A stretch of 64,000 nucleotides of DNA, taken from the NCBI RefSeq assembly GCF_001280515.1, contig NZ_LBIQ01000030.1, positions 1,240,001 to 1,304,000 on the forward strand. The letters are read 5' to 3'. This DNA is from Mangrovimonas sp. ST2L15. Lineage in GTDB: Bacteria > Bacteroidota > Bacteroidia > Flavobacteriales > Flavobacteriaceae. Under the pieces are notes generated by a model that saw only the letters and a program-made list of their open reading frames with translations, ran no database searches and was not told the origin of the DNA. The translations under genes were made by a program, and so were the position numbers. This document shows positions 62,055-64,000 of this stretch, piece after piece (the first letter of the stretch is position 1; each line of letters opens with the position of its first letter).

Positions 62055-62408
62055 TTAAAGATTTAAAATGTTATTTTTATTTAAAAAGTTTAGCCAGAAT
62101 ATGTTGTTGTAATGCAATACTGACAGAAGTAATATTATAAAACCTAGGTTTGACGCTACTGAATTAATTGCCTCTAAAAAGGAATTTACTTTGTCCCAAG
62201 ATGAAATTGTAAGTATAGCATAACCAATATTTGTTAGGTAATAACCAAGAAGAAGTAGATTGTTTGTGCTTTTTACTAGGTATATTTTATTCTTAAATAT
62301 CCGCATCAAAAATAGCTCCCCATTTAGGTAAAATAGCCAACCGATTTTTATCATGATTAGACAAATAAGGGGTAAGTACAAAAAATAGGACAGTATGTTA
62401 TAATTCAT
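62055..62408 (-). CDS. Small membrane protein, upstream member of a paralogous pair
   Basis: 117 residues. Same design as its neighbour: YFLYLPLICLIMIKIGWLF, LNGELFLMRIFK, TNNLLLLGYYLTNIGYA, a last helix near LGFIILLLSVLHYNN. The order of matching blocks shows a tandem duplication, with strong divergence outside them. The likely topology is N-terminus in, with a cytoplasmic loop between helices 1 and 2. Function unknown. Confidence 0.65.
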   Translation of the reverse strand: MNYNILSYFLYLPLICLIMIKIGWLFYLNGELFLMRIFKNKIYLVKSTNNLLLLGYYLTNIGYAILTISSWDKVNSFLEAINSVASNLGFIILLLSVLHYNNIFWLNFLNKNNILNL

Positions 62409-62458
62409 TTTGTTGTTATTAAACTTTCAGAAAAAATTGAAACATTGTATTAAAAAAA

Positions 62459-62962
62459 TTAGCGCATAATCTTGATAAATGTTTTAGTCACCCAATTAAG
62501 ATCTTGGTCAGCTATTTTGTTAAGCATGTCATCGGCTTGTTGGGTTAAATCATGAAGCGCTTTGGTTTGTTTCTTCAATTCCTCTGTTTCTTCACTTTGA
62601 TCGCTATCAATATTTGAAACCTCCTTTAAAACCTTCAATACAGGTTTTAATTCACGTCTACTTCGTTCTTTGGCTATATGTCTGGCCAGTTCTTCCACAT
62701 CCTTTTCTGTTGTGAAATATTCTTTACGTTCTCCTGGAATAATTTCTTTGGTAACGATACCCCAGTCCATCAATTGTCTTAAATTCATACTGGTATTACC
62801 TCTTGAAATTTTTAACTCCTCCATGATGTCTTCCATGGATAAGGGTTTGGTAGAGATAAATAAAAGCGCTTGAATTTGTGCCATGGCTTTATTGATGCCC
62901 CATAGGGAGCCTAAACTCCCCCAAGTGCTAATAAATTTTTCTTTGGCTTCTTGATAATTCAT
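62459..62962 (-). CDS. GbsR/MarR-family transcriptional regulator
   Basis: 167 residues. Winged helix of the GbsR type: NKAMAQIQALLFISTKPLSM, EDIMEELKISRGNTSMNLRQ (recognition helix), LMDWGIVTKEIIPGERKEYF. The C-terminal part is helical with long charged segments (EVSNIDSDQSEETEELKK) for dimer formation. The gene is preceded closely by a -7 box and a 26-bp palindrome that is probably its operator (see 62986-63011), so it likely represses itself. Target genes unknown; the membrane gene pair lies directly downstream on the same strand. Confidence 0.9.
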   Translation of the reverse strand: MNYQEAKEKFISTWGSLGSLWGINKAMAQIQALLFISTKPLSMEDIMEELKISRGNTSMNLRQLMDWGIVTKEIIPGERKEYFTTEKDVEELARHIAKERSRRELKPVLKVLKEVSNIDSDQSEETEELKKQTKALHDLTQQADDMLNKIADQDLNWVTKTFIKIMR

Positions 62963-62966
62963 GAGT

Positions 62967-62974
62967 CAAATATA
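62967..62974 (-). promoter_or_regulatory. -7 box (TATATTTG) of the GbsR-type regulator, possibly leaderless
   Basis: Perfect TAnnTTTG on the minus strand, ending 4 nt before the ATG, so the mRNA would begin at or next to the start codon. Confidence 0.6.
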
Positions 62975-62985
62975 TAAAATATTTT

Positions 62986-63011
62986 AAACTTTCAATAATA
63001 ATTGAAAGTTT
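62986..63011. promoter_or_regulatory. Probable operator: 26-bp perfect inverted repeat
   Basis: Arms AAACTTTCAAT (62986-62996) and ATTGAAAGTTT (63001-63011), spacer AATA. It covers the -33 region of the promoter whose -7 box is at 62967-62974, the usual place for a repressor site, and lies 24 nt before the regulator gene. A 12-bp palindrome AGAACTAGTTCT follows at 63022-63033. Confidence 0.65.
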
Positions 63012-63103
63012 ATTTTCTGAAAGAACTAGTTCTAAAAGGAAACTACTAAAACCGTTAAAACTTAGGCTCTATTTTAAAGACTTTTGAATTTGATTATAAA
63101 TGT

Positions 63104-63325
63104 TTAGGGTTTTGGTGGAAGATCAAATGCATTTGCCTCATGTTCAAAATGGTTGCGATGACTACCATCACAAAATGGTTTGTTTTCTGATCTTCCACAG
63201 CGGCAAAGTGAAACTAAAGTTCGGCCTCCCAAACCATAAACGTTACCTTCTTTATCAACAATTTCAAAATCGCCATCTACTTTTACGCTTCCGTTGCTAA
63301 GTATTGTGAGTTTGGTTTTAGACAT
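63104..63325 (-). CDS. CDGSH iron-sulfur domain protein
   Basis: 73 residues, a complete single zf-CDGSH unit: VSLCRCGRSENKPFCDGSHR, with ligands Cys, Cys, Cys and His in the C-x-C-x2-(S/T)-x3-P-x-C-D-G-x-(S/A/T)-H pattern. It binds one [2Fe-2S] cluster (mitoNEET fold). N-terminal part (KLTILSNGSVKVDGDFEIVD) is beta strand. No membrane anchor, so cytoplasmic. Likely redox or Fe-S transfer role. It is on the same strand as the GbsR regulator but 140 nt upstream. Confidence 0.93.
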   Translation of the reverse strand: MSKTKLTILSNGSVKVDGDFEIVDKEGNVYGLGGRTLVSLCRCGRSENKPFCDGSHRNHFEHEANAFDLPPKP

Positions 63326-63462
63326 GTTTAAATGTATTGGTTATTGGTGGTAAGATACACATTTTTAAAACTTCCTCTAAAGTTTTGAATCATACGCAAA
63401 CTAAAAATTTTATTAATGCTACTAAATAGTTAAGACGGTTTCACGATGAGCATAAAATCCAA

Positions 63463-63494
63463 AATAAAAGGGCGATGATTATCGCCCTTTTATT
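63463..63494 (-). terminator. Intrinsic terminator of the M3 peptidase gene
   Basis: Perfect 14-bp arms AATAAAAGGGCGAT and ATCGCCCTTTTATT around GATT; on the minus strand a T-rich tract follows. Confidence 0.85.
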
Positions 63495-63500
63495 ATTTCC

Positions 63501-64000
63501 TTATTTCTCTATCAATCCAGCCCTTCTTAAAAGCGCCTCTGGTTGTGGTTCCTGGCCTCTAAATTGTTTGTAAAGTTTCATGGGGTCATCTGTGCCTCCT
63601 TGAGACAATACATTATCCTTAAATTTACTAGCTACTTCTTTGCTGAATATGCCTTGTTCTTTAAAAAATTCGAAAGCATCGGCATCCAAAACTTCCGCCC
63701 ATTTGTAGCTGTAGTACCCAGAAGAGTAACCACCTTGAAAGATGTGTGAAAATGACGTGCTCATGCAATTTTCTGCTACGTCAGGGTATAATTTGGTGCT
63801 TTCAAAAGCTTTCAGTTCATGAGCTTTCACATTAGAAATATCAGTTGGGTCAATTCCATGCCAACTCATATCCAACAAACCAAAGCTTAACTGCCTTAAG
63901 GTTTGCATTCCTTCATGGAAGGTGGCCGATTCCTTAATTTTTTCAACCAAATCCATTGGGATTACCTCACCGGTTTCATAATGGGTGGCAAAAAGTTCCA
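63501..64000 (-). CDS. M3 family oligopeptidase, C-terminal part (5' partial)
   Basis: The frame is open to the right window edge, so only the last ~166 residues are seen. They match the end of dipeptidyl carboxypeptidase/oligopeptidase A-like M3 enzymes: ATHYETGEVIP, LRQLSFGLLDMSWHGIDPTD, FSHIFQGGYSSGYYSYKWAE (substrate-binding Tyr cluster), VLDADAFEFFKEQGIFSKEV and the family end RGQEPQPEALLRRAGL. The HExxH zinc motif lies in the part outside the window. Cytoplasmic or periplasmic peptide breakdown. Confidence 0.9.
   Translation of the reverse strand, partial: ELFATHYETGEVIPMDLVEKIKESATFHEGMQTLRQLSFGLLDMSWHGIDPTDISNVKAHELKAFESTKLYPDVAENCMSTSFSHIFQGGYSSGYYSYKWAEVLDADAFEFFKEQGIFSKEVASKFKDNVLSQGGTDDPMKLYKQFRGQEPQPEALLRRAGLIEK

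Overview
The window is AT-rich bacterial DNA from the Bacteroidota, almost certainly a (probably marine) member of the Flavobacteriaceae. The signs are proteins with type IX secretion (T9SS) sorting domains of both type A and type B, TAnnTTTG-type -7 promoter boxes with almost no Shine-Dalgarno signal, tandem CarboxypepD_reg-like proteins, small families typical of flavobacteria (DUF6340-, DUF6702- and DUF3050-like), and an ECF sigma/anti-sigma pair. No rRNA, CRISPR array, prophage or intact insertion sequence was seen. The only RNA gene that is certain is a tRNA-Gly(UCC) at 12330-12402.

Layout. 1-4.7 kb: the tail of a secreted T9SS protein, a small conserved protein, ApbE with a small partner gene, and two lipoproteins. 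4.7-10.5 kb: methyltransferase, DUF3050 protein, methionine aminopeptidase, a CoA-transferase, a HAD phosphatase and phosphoglycerate mutase. 10.8-18.1 kb: ankyrin protein, double GNAT acetyltransferase, tRNA-Gly, PepE, two CarboxypepD_reg-like proteins, a DUF6702-like protein, a secreted M1 metallopeptidase and TatA. 18.1-27.5 kb: a tryptophan/kynurenine catabolic cluster on the minus strand, with kynureninase, kynurenine 3-monooxygenase, 3-hydroxyanthranilate dioxygenase, ACMS decarboxylase, a semialdehyde dehydrogenase and a RidA-type deaminase. Together these take kynurenine through 2-aminomuconate. Tryptophan 2,3-dioxygenase and the last steps are not in the window. 27.7-31.4 kb: a methyltransferase and a repeat-rich T9SS surface protein. 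31.4-37.5 kb: MsrA, a coiled-coil protein that has lost its zinc ribbon, a NIF3-family protein, LpxK and a hybrid sensor kinase. 37.5-46.3 kb: GAPDH, LipA, an Nramp-like transporter with an ECF sigma and a glycosyltransferase, an anti-sigma/ECF pair, MurB and an aminotransferase. 46.4-53.2 kb: aspartyl protease with PDZ, DUF1573 protein, ValS, a DNA/RNA endonuclease, a glycosyltransferase and a methyltransferase. 53.4-64 kb: a T9SS type B repeat protein, a FabH-like synthase, glycine decarboxylase GcvP, a UbiA-like membrane protein, an ECF sigma with a small Cys-containing partner, two paralogous membrane proteins, a GbsR/MarR regulator with a palindromic operator, a CDGSH iron-sulfur protein and the C-terminal part of an M3 peptidase.

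Most unusual content. (1) A GIY-YIG nuclease gene inside the kynurenine cluster is held tightly between two inverted copies of the same 14-bp palindromic core, one 4 nt after its stop codon and one 6-10 nt before its start. It looks like a self-contained palindrome-nuclease unit of about 364 bp. A second, GC-rich repeat-like element lies on the other side of the neighbouring SDR gene. (2) A candidate small RNA lies between the divergent kynU and methyltransferase genes. (3) A surface protein carries four 270-bp tandem repeats in exact register. (4) Several proteins have lost the defining residues of their families: an SDR without Tyr/Lys, an Nramp without DPGN and a zinc-ribbon protein without cysteines. 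All functions are read from sequence features and family knowledge; no database search was possible.
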